Assembly (NCBI GenBank): GCA_002733205.1
Contig: NVUW01000001.1
Location: 310,001-374,000 of the forward strand
Length of the DNA stretch: 64,000 nucleotides
DNA from: Thalassobium sp.
Lineage (GTDB): Bacteria > Pseudomonadota > Gammaproteobacteria > Pseudomonadales > Oceanobacteraceae
Direction: 5' to 3'
The notes beneath the pieces were generated by a model. That model saw nothing but the letters and a program-made list of their open reading frames with translations, made no database searches and was not told the DNA's origin. The stretch's first letter is position 1, and every line of letters begins with the position of its first letter. The translations under genes were made by a program, and so were the position numbers. Shown one piece after another: positions 36,059 through 44,509 of this stretch.

Positions 36059-37547
36059 GCATCACCTCCGCTGGCGGGTTATCGCTTTCCGGCAGCTTAT
36101 GATCCATCTGTGAATGATCCATGTTCGAATGATCCATGTTCGAATGATCCATGTTCGAATGATCCATGTTCGAATGATCCATGTTCGAATGATCCATATT
36201 CGAATGATCCATATTCGAATGATCCATATTCGAGTTATCCATGTTCGAGTGATCCATGTTCGAGTGATCCATATTCGAGTGATCCATCTGCGAATGATCC
36301 ATCTGAGAATGATCCGTCTGCGAATGATCCTGCTCGTCATCAAAACGCTTCAGGTCGGCACCGATGGCCGACTCCGAATCCAGCATAAACTGTGCGCTGG
36401 TCACCACCTGCTGCCCGGCTTTTACGCCGCGCAGAATTTCAATGCTGTCACGCCCGCGACGGCCTACCACGACCGCCTGCGAACGGAAACGTCCGTCGCC
36501 CAATGCCAGCACTACCCGAGGCTGCACGCCATCATCAATCAGGGCGTTACGCGGCACCTGCAGTACCGGCTCACTCTGCTTCTGCAGTTGTGCCTGAGCA
36601 AAATCACCGGGACGCCAGTCACCGTTCTGATTATTCAGCAGCAGCCGCACGGTCTGGCTGCGCAGCTCGTTATTCAATAACGGATACACCACATCTACCT
36701 GCAGTTCGGCCGCCAGGCCATCACGGCGCTGCAGGTGTACGCGGTCGCCCGCACCGAGCCAACCGGCCATCGAACCCGGCAGGCGCACATCCACCCATAA
36801 TTCGCTCAGGTCAGCCACTCGCAGCAGGGCCACGTCCGGCATGATCCGCGCACCGGGGGTCAGATTTAACTGAGTAATCACCCCATCCTGCGGGGCGACA
36901 ATGGCAATCTGCTGGCGCACTTTGCGCTCGCTGCGCAGACGTTTCAGCCAACTGTCATCCACGCCCAGCGCCAGTAAACGGCTTTCCGCCGCACGGATCA
37001 GCGTTGATTGCCTTGCATCCAGTGCGCCCAATAATTCTTCCTGCGCACTGATAATGCGTGGACTGTAAAACTCAAACAGCGTCTGTCCGGCCGTGACCCG
37101 CTCCCCCACGGCAAACACCTGCTGACGACTGACCCACCCTTCACTGCGTACCTGAACCTGCTGTTCACGCTGTGCATTCACCTGAATTTCTGCCAGTGCC
37201 AGCGCCTGCTGCGGCAGTGGCGCAACGACAGCCTCAGCGCTCTGCACGCCCAGATTCTGTACCACCGCCGGACTGATACGGATGGTGCCCGGCGCATCTT
37301 CGGTGTTGCTGTTATCGTCGGCATAGACCGGCACCAGCGCCATTCCCATTGGTGATAAACCCGGTTCCGGGCGGCGATAATTGGGGTCCATCGGTGCGAC
37401 CCAATACAACGGCTGCGGCTCTGCGACGGTACTTGTTGTTGTCTGATCTGTGTCTGTCGATGATGACTGCCACTGCATCAGACCGGCTCCCAGCCCGATA
37501 CCTGCGGTTAACGCCAGCCATAACGGCGCGTGTTGTTTTATGTTCAT
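36039..37547 (-). CDS. cusB: CusB-type RND periplasmic adaptor with C-terminal His/Met repeat tail
   Basis: A 502-residue membrane-fusion protein. After an N-terminal anchor comes a heavy-metal-binding YWVAPMDPNYRRPEPGLSPMGMALVPVY segment, then the barrel-sandwich hybrid (QVQVRSEGWVSRQQVFAVGERV), the helical hairpin and the beta-barrel. The fold ends near residue 400. Residues 407-481 are fifteen tandem pentapeptides of DHSNM/DHSQM type, and the protein ends MHDHSHH. E. coli CusB is about 407 residues with no such tail. The repeats should bind Cu(I)/Ag(I) or Cu(II), as in CopA/PcoA-type Met/His motifs (inference). Confidence 0.93.
   Translation of the reverse strand: MNIKQHAPLWLALTAGIGLGAGLMQWQSSSTDTDQTTTSTVAEPQPLYWVAPMDPNYRRPEPGLSPMGMALVPVYADDNSNTEDAPGTIRISPAVVQNLGVQSAEAVVAPLPQQALALAEIQVNAQREQQVQVRSEGWVSRQQVFAVGERVTAGQTLFEFYSPRIISAQEELLGALDARQSTLIRAAESRLLALGVDDSWLKRLRSERKVRQQIAIVAPQDGVITQLNLTPGARIMPDVALLRVADLSELWVDVRLPGSMAGWLGAGDRVHLQRRDGLAAELQVDVVYPLLNNELRSQTVRLLLNNQNGDWRPGDFAQAQLQKQSEPVLQVPRNALIDDGVQPRVVLALGDGRFRSQAVVVGRRGRDSIEILRGVKAGQQVVTSAQFMLDSESAIGADLKRFDDEQDHSQTDHSQMDHSQMDHSNMDHSNMDHSNMDNSNMDHSNMDHSNMDHSNMDHSNMDHSNMDHSNMDHSNMDHSQMDHKLPESDNPPAEVMHDHSHH
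36106..36330 (-). repeat. 15-copy, 15-bp tandem repeat in cusB
   Basis: Fifteen in-frame 15-bp units encode DHSNM, DHSQM, DHSQT or DNSNM. Five consecutive units (36121-36195) are identical at DNA level; others differ only at one to three sites. This signals recent expansion, and the copy number is likely to vary between strains. The unit stays open in other frames on both strands, producing false ORFs. Confidence 0.95.
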
Positions 37548-37553
37548 ATCATT

Positions 37554-38927
37554 TCATTCCTGTCGCTGTGCCGCGCTAACGGGAGGCAATTCAGAGGAGA
37601 ATCCGGGGGCATAAAATTCAAGACGGATGGCGGTTTTGTGCCATTCACGCAAAAGGTTCAGGCGTTCGATATCGCCGTTCAGGCGTTCCATTACGGCGCG
37701 GATGACGTCGTTATAATCATCACGGTCCTGGCCATAACTGTTTTTGACCGCCTGTAGCTGGCGGTTAATCTGCGGCAGCAGGGTCTGGTCATAAAACTCC
37801 AGACGCTGCTGTTGCAACTGATACTGAGCCCAGTCATTACGCACGGCGCTGAGCAGCTGGCGCAGCAGCAGTTGCTGACGGGTTTGCTCAGCTTCGCGGC
37901 GGCGCACACTGGCGGCCACTTTGCGCTGGTTGCGCTCACCGTTAAACAGCGGCAGGTCGACACTCACTCCCAGAGAAACAAAATCGGCGCGATCATGGCC
38001 CATCGCATCCTCACCGCGATAGCCGTAACTGGCCTGGATGCCCCACTGCGCTTTGTCCTCCTGACGCGCCAGCTCAATATCTGCTGCCGCACTGGCGATA
38101 CGGTTGTCGGTCTGTGCCCACAGCGGATGCTGCATTAATATGGCCGCCAGCGTCTGGTCATCGGCCATAGCCGTAGCAAACGCCAATGATGGCTGGAACA
38201 ACGGCTCATCGTTCAACTGCAGCGGTGCCGAAGCCAGCGCCGGTGGCAACCATTCATTCAACCGCTGGCGCGCCGCCTGATACTGCTGCTGCAGATTAAG
38301 TAAGCGCTCACGGATGCGCTGGGTTTCCAGCTCGACGCGCAACAGATCCTGCTGCTGCGGCCCACTGCTACCATTCAGCCCACTGGCATTACGGTAACGA
38401 CGGTTAAGTACCGCCGCCTGCTGTTGCAGATGCTGTAAATGTTCGGCGGTCAGCTGCTCGGCGGCCTGCGCACGGGCGGCTTCGAGCCATAACAACGACA
38501 CATCACGGCGCAGCTCACGCATCCGTAACGATTGCGTTTCATGGCTGAGCCCAGCCATCAGGCTTTGCTTTTTGGCCTGCCAATCCAGACTGTCGCCACG
38601 CGGCAGCATCTGACTGATCCCCAGCTGAATCTGGGTCATGGGCTCCTGTTCAAACGACCAGGAATCGGTGGGGAAATTCTGCGCATTCAGCGCAATTTTG
38701 GGGTTTGGCCAGTAACGGCTGGCCGCGCTGTCCTGGCGGAAGGCCTGCTCCAGCTGGCGCTGGCTGACCAGCGCCGGGTCAGATTGCAGGGCGTAAGTCC
38801 GGGTCTGTTCCAGGCTCAGCCCTGGCTCGGACGCCAGCGCTCTGGCCGTCAGCAATACACACAGAATAACCTGCGCGCACACAATGGCCTGCGCACGAGA
38901 GTGGCGGCCGGTAAAAATCGACATCAT
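37554..38927 (-). CDS. cusC: CusC-type TolC-family outer-membrane channel
   Basis: A 457-residue outer-membrane efflux protein with a signal peptide (LLTARALASEPG) and two OEP repeats of long coiled-coil helices (LRRDVSLLWLEAARAQAAEQL, ARQEDKAQWGIQASYGYRG, VSVDLPLFNGERNQRKVAASVRRREAEQ). No lipobox cysteine follows the signal peptide, unlike E. coli CusC. GGAG 6 nt before the ATG at 38927 sets the start, 7 codons inside the longest frame. It is first of the cusCBA operon, 6 nt before cusB. Confidence 0.9.
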   Translation of the reverse strand: MMSIFTGRHSRAQAIVCAQVILCVLLTARALASEPGLSLEQTRTYALQSDPALVSQRQLEQAFRQDSAASRYWPNPKIALNAQNFPTDSWSFEQEPMTQIQLGISQMLPRGDSLDWQAKKQSLMAGLSHETQSLRMRELRRDVSLLWLEAARAQAAEQLTAEHLQHLQQQAAVLNRRYRNASGLNGSSGPQQQDLLRVELETQRIRERLLNLQQQYQAARQRLNEWLPPALASAPLQLNDEPLFQPSLAFATAMADDQTLAAILMQHPLWAQTDNRIASAAADIELARQEDKAQWGIQASYGYRGEDAMGHDRADFVSLGVSVDLPLFNGERNQRKVAASVRRREAEQTRQQLLLRQLLSAVRNDWAQYQLQQQRLEFYDQTLLPQINRQLQAVKNSYGQDRDDYNDVIRAVMERLNGDIERLNLLREWHKTAIRLEFYAPGFSSELPPVSAAQRQE

Positions 38928-38999
38928 GGAATGCTCCACGTTCAGCAAACATCAAAAGACAACCCGCCACAAAAATGGCCGGCATTCAGTCAGAGTTGA

Positions 39000-39218
39000 T
39001 CAGCTGAAAATGGGGGGACGCTGAGGCAGGGCAAGCACCACGGCAGCCGCCGGGCGTGGGGTATAGCTGGAGAAATTCTGTTGTTTGCTGCGTATAGCAC
39101 GCGGCATATCCAACGTGATGGCAAAAGATGAACAGGCGCCGGAACAGCATGGACAGGATGCATCGCAATCCTGCAGCGCAGATGAATCCTGCGGCTGGCC
39201 GCTGTCGGTGTTCATCAT
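39000..39218 (-). CDS. CopL-like Cys-rich fragment, C-terminal part
   Basis: A 72-codon frame starting MMNTDSGQPQD, with a cysteine cluster DCDASCPCCSGAC and an ending AVVLALPQRPPIFS. It resembles the C-terminal half of small periplasmic CopL-like copper-resistance proteins (Cys cluster followed by a terminal RPP motif). It has no signal peptide of its own. It overlaps the preceding signal-peptide-bearing frame by ATGA at a 5-bp repeat, so it is probably the second half of one gene broken by a frameshift; translational coupling is the alternative. Confidence 0.55.
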   Translation of the reverse strand: MMNTDSGQPQDSSALQDCDASCPCCSGACSSFAITLDMPRAIRSKQQNFSSYTPRPAAAVVLALPQRPPIFS

Positions 39219-39229
39219 GTCATGTCATG
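39215..39229 (-). repeat. (CATGA)3 tandem repeat at the CopL-like split
   Basis: Three exact copies of CATGA on the minus strand cover the stop of the upstream frame and the start of the downstream one. Removing one copy joins the two frames without a stop, giving SCHDMMNTD at the junction. Confidence 0.8.
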
Positions 39230-39448
39230 ACAGGACGGCCTGTCGGCCATAGCGTGTTTGTCTGCTACTGACGAATGCTGAGTATCGTCCATTGCCGTAT
39301 CAGTACTGGCAACGCTATTCATCTGCCAGGCCATAAAGGCCTGACTGTTGGCGCTCAGCACCATTCCACACACCAACGACAACACCAGCAGCCCATAAAG
39401 CGGGCGGCGCAGGCGGCGTCGGATGAATGAAAAGCGCAGTGTCAGCAA
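39215..39448 (-). CDS. CopL-like fragment, N-terminal part with signal peptide
   Basis: A 77-codon frame with a TTG start (AGG 8 nt upstream). A basic N-terminus (FIRRRLRRPLYG) is followed by a hydrophobic signal segment ending SANSQA, then a His/Met-rich stretch (TQHSSVADKHAMADRPSCHDM). Placed just upstream of cusCBA and ending inside the CATGA repeat, it looks like the exported N-terminal half of the same CopL-like copper protein as the 39000-39218 frame. Confidence 0.5.
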   Translation of the reverse strand: MLTLRFSFIRRRLRRPLYGLLVLSLVCGMVLSANSQAFMAWQMNSVASTDTAMDDTQHSSVADKHAMADRPSCHDMT

Positions 39449-39499
39449 AATAAAGGCCTGTCAGCAGTGAGTTATAAACCGGGCGCTGAGCGCCTGGCG

Positions 39500-39874
39500 T
39501 TAAAAATAAGAAATCCAGGATACAACACTATGCGTCTTCGCTACGCCCAACACATAGGCATAGCTCAATAACGCGATAAAAAATGCGCTGCGGCTGGCGC
39601 GCTTAATCGCGGCGGCACCAAAACCAATATACAGCAACAGACCAATGACTTTCGCCGTCAGCCAGGCTTCGGTCAGCGGATACTGGGCAATGCGGATACA
39701 CAGCATAATGGCAAACACCAGCAGCAGCGTATCGAGCACATGAGGCAGCACTTTCAGCAGTTTGTTCCGCCGCCATACCGGAGCAAAATAAAACAGCATA
39801 AAACGACCGGCAAACAGCAATACAGTCAGATAAGCCAGGCCGGCGTGCGAGTGCTTGAGTACAGAATAATCCAC
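39500..39874 (-). CDS. SirB2-family membrane protein
   Basis: A 124-residue protein with four transmembrane helices and family features KHSHAGLAYLTVLLFAGRF, LPHVLDTLLLVFAIML, ILAQYPLTEAWLTAKV-like and GLLLYIGFGAAAIKR. SirB2 proteins have unknown biochemical function (the name comes from invasion-gene regulation in Salmonella). The start is GTG with AGGA 5 nt upstream. It may be the first gene of the leftward copper unit or independent. Confidence 0.85.
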   Translation of the reverse strand: MDYSVLKHSHAGLAYLTVLLFAGRFMLFYFAPVWRRNKLLKVLPHVLDTLLLVFAIMLCIRIAQYPLTEAWLTAKVIGLLLYIGFGAAAIKRASRSAFFIALLSYAYVLGVAKTHSVVSWISYF

Positions 39875-40030
39875 GGTAATCCTTATGACGGCCGCCCGGG
39901 CCTGACCAATAGCATGCTACGGATACAGGTGGACGGGTCTGCTAAAAAATTTTCGCGAGCATAACAAGAAGTGCGCGGCGATTCACCCGTCGGGTATTGT
40001 CCAACACCAAACCTGGCCTGCATGGAAACA

Positions 40031-40465
40031 TCAGACTTCAAGCCAGAAGGTTACCGGGCCATCATTGGTCAGCGATACTTTCATGTCAGCGCCAAAACGA
40101 CCACTGGCAGTAGTAACCTGCTGTGCAGCCTGCTGCAGAAAATAGCGGTATAACTCATCGGCCAGATCCGGTGCTGCTGCACGGGAAAAACCAGGGCGGG
40201 TGCCTTTGCCAGTATCAGCGGCCAGAGTGAACTGCGACACCACCAGCAACTCATGACCACCATCGAGCAGACTGCGGTTCATGCGCCCTTCATCATCGGC
40301 AAAAATGCGGTAATTCAGAACTTTATTCAGCAATTTATCCGCCTGGGCGGCCGTGTCTTCACGCTGCACGCCCAGCAAGAGCAAAATGCCAGCGCCGATA
40401 GCGCCGGTGGTTTCGCCATCCACCACCACGCTGGCGCTGCTGACGCGCTGAATTAATCCGATCAT
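40031..40465 (-). CDS. dtd: D-aminoacyl-tRNA deacylase
   Basis: A 144-residue proofreading enzyme that removes D-amino acids (and glycine from tRNA-Ala). Both signature loops are present: [18 protein letters not shown] and the C-terminal [11 protein letters not shown] with the cross-subunit Gly-Pro motif. It opens [17 protein letters not shown], typical of the family. A stand-alone gene. Confidence 0.96.
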   Translation of the reverse strand: MIGLIQRVSSASVVVDGETTGAIGAGILLLLGVQREDTAAQADKLLNKVLNYRIFADDEGRMNRSLLDGGHELLVVSQFTLAADTGKGTRPGFSRAAAPDLADELYRYFLQQAAQQVTTASGRFGADMKVSLTNDGPVTFWLEV

Positions 40466-40542
40466 AAAATGCCGCCCTGTCTATACAAATCAGGGCGCAA
40501 AGGATAACGACTCAACGTACCGGCGCAAGCCTGTATGCGGCT

Positions 40543-42513
40543 TCAGTTACGGCTGATGGCGTGCAAACGCTGGGCAACGGCGGTGTAGTCGCGGCTCATA
40601 TCATTCAGATGGCTGGCATCCTGTGCATTCTGTTCCGACAGACTGCGGATCCGTTCTGCCAACTGGTGAATTTCCTGCGCAACCCGGGTTTGCTCTTCCA
40701 CGGCAGTGGCAATGGTGGCGGTACGCCCTTCGATATTACTGAAGGCGCTGACGATATCAGCAAAGCTGTCGCGGGCTTCCTGTGCCCGTTCGATAGACTG
40801 GCGCGACAGCTCGCGACTGTTTTCAATCACCTCGACACCAGAACCGGCGGCATTCTGCAGCTGAATAATCATCTGTTCGATTTCACTGGCTGAAGCCTGA
40901 GTCCGGCCTGCCAGGGTCCGTACTTCATCGGCGACGACCGCAAAACCGCGGCCCTGCTCACCAGCCCGGGCAGCTTCAATGGCCGCGTTCAGTGCCAGCA
41001 GGTTGGTTTGTTCGGAGATGGCTTTAATCACCGCCAGCACCGCGCCGACCTGTTGTGAATCGGTTGCCAGGCGTTCGATCACCTGCGAAGCATTACTCAG
41101 CGCATCGGCCAGGCGGCTGATCGCTTCGCTGTTTTCTGTGACCACCCGCTGTCCCTGATCCACCACAACCCGCGCTTCACTCGCGGTCTGCGCAGCGGTC
41201 GCGGTATTTTGTGCGACTTCTTTGGCACTGGAAGCCATCTCGCTGACGGCGGTAGCGAGGGTATTATTTTCATCCAGCTGTGCATGGGCACGGCGGGTCA
41301 GCGTATCGCTGAGACCGTTCAGACCATCCGCCCCCTCGCGGATTGCTCCTGCTTCGGTACCGATATTATTCAGAATGCCACCGAGGTAATCGGCGTAATC
41401 ATTCACCGCCTGGCGCAAGCGCCCTACTTCATCATCACGACTGACCGCCAGGCGCGTGCTGATCTGGCCATTCACCAGACTGCGCACCTGAGTGGTGGTT
41501 TCTTCCAGCCAGCCAATGATTTGCCGGCCAAACACAATCATTACCAGCACAAACAGCAGAATCAGTGGTACCAGACTGAGATACAACATCATCGACAGTG
41601 CACCCATGGTCTGCAGAGCCACGCTCTGCGGCAATAACATGCCTACCTGCCAGCGCTGATCTTCAAGAGTCGTCAGCACCATCAACGCCTGATCACCGGG
41701 CACGACCCCCGGCGGTACAGTAACGCCAGTGCGCCCAGCCTCCAGCAGGGTTTTCAACGGTGCCAGACTGCTGTCAGCGGCGGCCAGTTCATCCAGCGTT
41801 TTCATATTCAGCGACTGCGGACGCAATCCCGGCAGCGCTACCATGGTGCCTGTCTGATCCAGTACAAAGGGGTAGGCCTGGGCAATTTCACGATGTCGCT
41901 GCAGTAATTTACCCAACCCGCTGAGCATCAGATCAATGGTGGCAACGCCCCAGAATTCGCCCTGACGACGGATCGCAACCGTACAGGTCACCATCGGAGT
42001 GCCGGATACCGGATCGGCATAAGCCTCCGACCAGGCACACTGACCGGGCGCCAGGGTACGGCCGATGCTGTACCAACCTTCATTGTGGTAGCCGCTGCCG
42101 GCCGGGTCGTTATAGTCATTCAGCAACTGCAGTTTTCCCTGCGCATCCCGCGCCCAGAACAACGATGCCCGCTCGCGCGCCGGGTCCAGACGGCGCGGCT
42201 CTGGCCAGATACCGCCACCGGCAATGGCTCCGTTACCAAATTCGTCTACCAGATCGCGTAAATGTGCGCTGAATGTGGTCTCATCCAATGGCAGAGTCGC
42301 GGCTAATGCCGCCATACTGCGCGTCAGTGAGGCGGTGGCCTGCAATACGCCGTGAATTTCTGCGGCAATACCTTCAACCCGCAACTGAGCATTGTCCTGC
42401 GCTTGCTGATACAGACGCGGCTCGGCAAGATAGTGGGTAAGAAGAAAAATACAGAGGACCGCGCCCAACAGTAACGTGACGCCGGCCAGCCATAACTTTT
42501 TACGAATCAACAT
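40543..42513 (-). CDS. methyl-accepting chemotaxis protein with Cache sensor
   Basis: A 656-residue chemoreceptor. An N-terminal helix (about 7-27) is followed by a large periplasmic dCache-like domain (about 35-300, with [19 protein letters not shown] and [11 protein letters not shown], typical of amino-acid-type sensors). Next are a second helix (about 305-330), a HAMP region, and a signalling domain with the tip [36 protein letters not shown]. No C-terminal CheR-binding pentapeptide is seen. The ligand is unknown. Confidence 0.92.
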   Translation of the reverse strand: MLIRKKLWLAGVTLLLGAVLCIFLLTHYLAEPRLYQQAQDNAQLRVEGIAAEIHGVLQATASLTRSMAALAATLPLDETTFSAHLRDLVDEFGNGAIAGGGIWPEPRRLDPARERASLFWARDAQGKLQLLNDYNDPAGSGYHNEGWYSIGRTLAPGQCAWSEAYADPVSGTPMVTCTVAIRRQGEFWGVATIDLMLSGLGKLLQRHREIAQAYPFVLDQTGTMVALPGLRPQSLNMKTLDELAAADSSLAPLKTLLEAGRTGVTVPPGVVPGDQALMVLTTLEDQRWQVGMLLPQSVALQTMGALSMMLYLSLVPLILLFVLVMIVFGRQIIGWLEETTTQVRSLVNGQISTRLAVSRDDEVGRLRQAVNDYADYLGGILNNIGTEAGAIREGADGLNGLSDTLTRRAHAQLDENNTLATAVSEMASSAKEVAQNTATAAQTASEARVVVDQGQRVVTENSEAISRLADALSNASQVIERLATDSQQVGAVLAVIKAISEQTNLLALNAAIEAARAGEQGRGFAVVADEVRTLAGRTQASASEIEQMIIQLQNAAGSGVEVIENSRELSRQSIERAQEARDSFADIVSAFSNIEGRTATIATAVEEQTRVAQEIHQLAERIRSLSEQNAQDASHLNDMSRDYTAVAQRLHAISRN

Positions 42514-42600
42514 AGAATGGGTCCGGAAAGATAGTTATTTTCAGTTTAGTGATAATTTCTGACCCATCTGATTAATCGACCAGAGCACAGCAGGATTACC

Positions 42601-43134
42601 ATGACAAAAACGACATTGGCGTCACTCATTCTTTTATCAGCAGCCTGCACCAGCAGCCTGGCGACCGAGGTATATATTAGCCGTGATGCCAACGGTAATG
42701 TCGTCTTCAGCGATAAACCGGGGCAGAATTCAGAAAAGCATGCGGTGAAAGAACTGCCGTCCATTCCGGCGTATGTGGCTCCCCCCAGCGCCCATCAGCC
42801 AGCCAAGGTAAACGAGCCCAGCTTCAACTACACCAGCCTGAGCATTATTACGCCGTCTAACGGTCAGGATATTCCGACGGGCTTTGCCGGCAATGTGGAG
42901 GTGTCCGGAGTACTCAGTCCGGGGCTGCGCGAAGCCGATACCCTGTACCTGCTCGATAATGGCGAGATCATCCGTCAGGGACGCCAGACGGCTTTCCAGC
43001 TCACCAATCTGAGCCGTGGCGAGCATGGCCTGCAACTGGTGGTGCGCGATAAAGCCGGTAATACCATCATCAGCAGCAATCTCGTGACAATTTATGTGCA
43101 GCGCGCCTCAGTATTGAACCGTTCAGGCCGATAA
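42601..43134 (+). CDS. DUF4124-domain exported protein
   Basis: A 177-residue protein with a signal peptide and an N-terminal DUF4124 domain (EVYISRDANGNVVFSDKPGQ). The C-terminal half is an Ig-like beta domain (ISTPSNGQDIP-like start, LYLLDNGEIIRQGRQTAFQLTNLSRGEHGLQLVVRDKAG). DUF4124 genes commonly sit between glnA and ntrBC in related bacteria, as here just before ntrB, although a terminator separates them. AGGA 5 nt upstream. Function unknown. Confidence 0.85.
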   Translation: MTKTTLASLILLSAACTSSLATEVYISRDANGNVVFSDKPGQNSEKHAVKELPSIPAYVAPPSAHQPAKVNEPSFNYTSLSIITPSNGQDIPTGFAGNVEVSGVLSPGLREADTLYLLDNGEIIRQGRQTAFQLTNLSRGEHGLQLVVRDKAGNTIISSNLVTIYVQRASVLNRSGR

Positions 43135-43154
43135 GCCACAAAGCACCAGAATGA

Positions 43155-43196
43155 CGCACAAAAATATTGATCAGCACTATTTTTGTGCGCGTTTTT
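43155..43196 (+). terminator. rho-independent terminator after DUF4124 gene
   Basis: A 12-bp perfect stem (CGCACAAAAATA / TATTTTTGTGCG) with an 11-nt loop, followed by CGTTTTT, 20 nt past the stop. Confidence 0.85.
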
Positions 43197-43255
43197 CTCC
43201 TGTATGTTCATTCATGTTCGACTTAGCTACATGAATCGCCTATCCCGGCGCTAAT

Positions 43256-43320
43256 ATTGTGCATCCCGTTTCATTACCCTTATAGATGGCTCAGTTTTTG
43301 CTGAAAGCCAGTTGCACAAT
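43256..43320. promoter_or_regulatory. widely spaced inverted repeat flanking the sigma-54-like site
   Basis: ATTGTGCA (43256-43263) and TGCACAAT (43313-43320) are exact inverted copies 49 nt apart, around the sigma-54-like site. TGCAC is the core of NtrC half-sites, but the spacing is not that of one NtrC dimer site. Confidence 0.3.
43287..43302 (+). promoter_or_regulatory. candidate sigma-54 promoter of ntrBC
   Basis: TGGCTCAGTTTTTGCT matches the -24/-12 pattern TGGCAC-N5-TTGCT, with exact TGGC and TTGCT at the correct spacing. The predicted start is near 43313, about 118 nt before the ntrB ATG. Autoactivation by NtrC would be expected. Confidence 0.5.
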
Positions 43321-43430
43321 GTTTTAGCGGCCTGACAGATGGCCATGGCAGCCCTCTGAGATAATCCTTAGCGGCGCAGCCTGACCCACGCCTCATGCGG
43401 CGTATTTACAGGCAGCAAACGGAGACAAGC

Positions 43431-44507
43431 ATGCTGGCCAGCCCGATTATTAATCAACGTTTACTTGAACACCTGAACACCGGAGTTCTGCTGCTGGATG
43501 CAGACCTGACCGTTTTGTATATGAACCCGGCAGCCGAAGCGCTGCTGGAAATGAGTGGCAAGCGCTGCCTTGGCGTTCCCTTTTTCGAGCTTGCCATCGA
43601 ATCGGAAGAAGCCACCACCGCACTGGAGCAGGCCATTATCACCGGCCACTCCTACACCAAACGCGAAGCCACCATTCAGCTGCACAACCAACAACAAATG
43701 ACGCTGGATTACAGCGTCAGCCCGGTGTCTCATCCGGAGAGCCGTCTGCCGTCATTATTAGTGGAACTGCAGGGACGTGACCGGCTGATGCGCATCAGCC
43801 GTGAAGAGCAACTGATTGCCAAGCAGGAAACCACCCGCTCACTGGTGCGTGGCCTGGCCCATGAAATTAAAAACCCGCTCGGGGGTATCCGTGGTGCAGC
43901 ACAGCTGCTGGAGCGTGCCTTACCTTCTGCGGATCTGAAGGAATACACCAACATTATTATTGAAGAGGCCGACCGCCTGCGTGATCTGGTCGACCGTCTT
44001 CTTGGCCCGCGCCAGATTCCAAAACAGGAGCAGGTCAATATTCACGAAGTACTGGAACGCGTCTGTCAGCTGATTGATGTAGAGTCCGGCGGACGCATCA
44101 ATATTGAACGTGATTACGATCCTTCCATCCCTGAACTTGAGGCCGACAAAGGCCAGCTTATTCAGGCGCTGCTGAATATCTGTCGTAACGCCATGCAGGC
44201 AATGCTGGAAGCGCAACCGGCGCTGGAACATCCGCAGCTGAGTTTACGCACCCGTACCGTACGCCAGTTTACCATTGGCCATCATCGTCATCGCCTGGTC
44301 GCACAAATTGATATCAGCGATAACGGCCCGGGCATTCCCGAAGAGCTGCGTGACAATCTGTTTTACCCGATGGTCAGCGGTCGCGCCGATGGCACCGGAC
44401 TGGGTCTGTCCATTTCTCAATCCATTATTAATCAGAAGAACGGCATCATTGAATTTGTCAGTGACGCCAGTAAAACCATCTTCTCTATTTATTTACCTCT
44501 GGAATAA
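43431..44507 (+). CDS. glnL: nitrogen regulation sensor kinase NtrB
   Basis: A 358-residue cytoplasmic histidine kinase: N-terminal PAS domain (LLDADLTVLYMNPAAEALLEMSG), H-box RGLAHEIKNPLGGIRGAAQLL with the phosphorylated His, an N-box (NICRNAMQAML), then DNGPGIPEE and GRADGTGLGLSISQ of the ATPase domain. It phosphorylates or dephosphorylates NtrC in response to PII. The ATG at 43431 has GGAG upstream. glnA is not next to it in this window. Confidence 0.95.
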   Translation: MLASPIINQRLLEHLNTGVLLLDADLTVLYMNPAAEALLEMSGKRCLGVPFFELAIESEEATTALEQAIITGHSYTKREATIQLHNQQQMTLDYSVSPVSHPESRLPSLLVELQGRDRLMRISREEQLIAKQETTRSLVRGLAHEIKNPLGGIRGAAQLLERALPSADLKEYTNIIIEEADRLRDLVDRLLGPRQIPKQEQVNIHEVLERVCQLIDVESGGRINIERDYDPSIPELEADKGQLIQALLNICRNAMQAMLEAQPALEHPQLSLRTRTVRQFTIGHHRHRLVAQIDISDNGPGIPEELRDNLFYPMVSGRADGTGLGLSISQSIINQKNGIIEFVSDASKTIFSIYLPLE

Positions 44508-44509
44508 CT

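Noticed and set aside
36106-36330. CRISPR-like array
   Set aside because: The units are contiguous with no spacers, and are in-frame coding repeats of cusB.
36062-36680. Long open frames on both strands across the cusB repeat
   Set aside because: They arise because the 15-bp unit is stop-free in several frames; their repetitive products have no other support.
38986-39168. 60-codon frame overlapping the CopL-like region
   Set aside because: A shifted frame of the 39000-39218 reading frame, which holds the Cys cluster and RPP ending.
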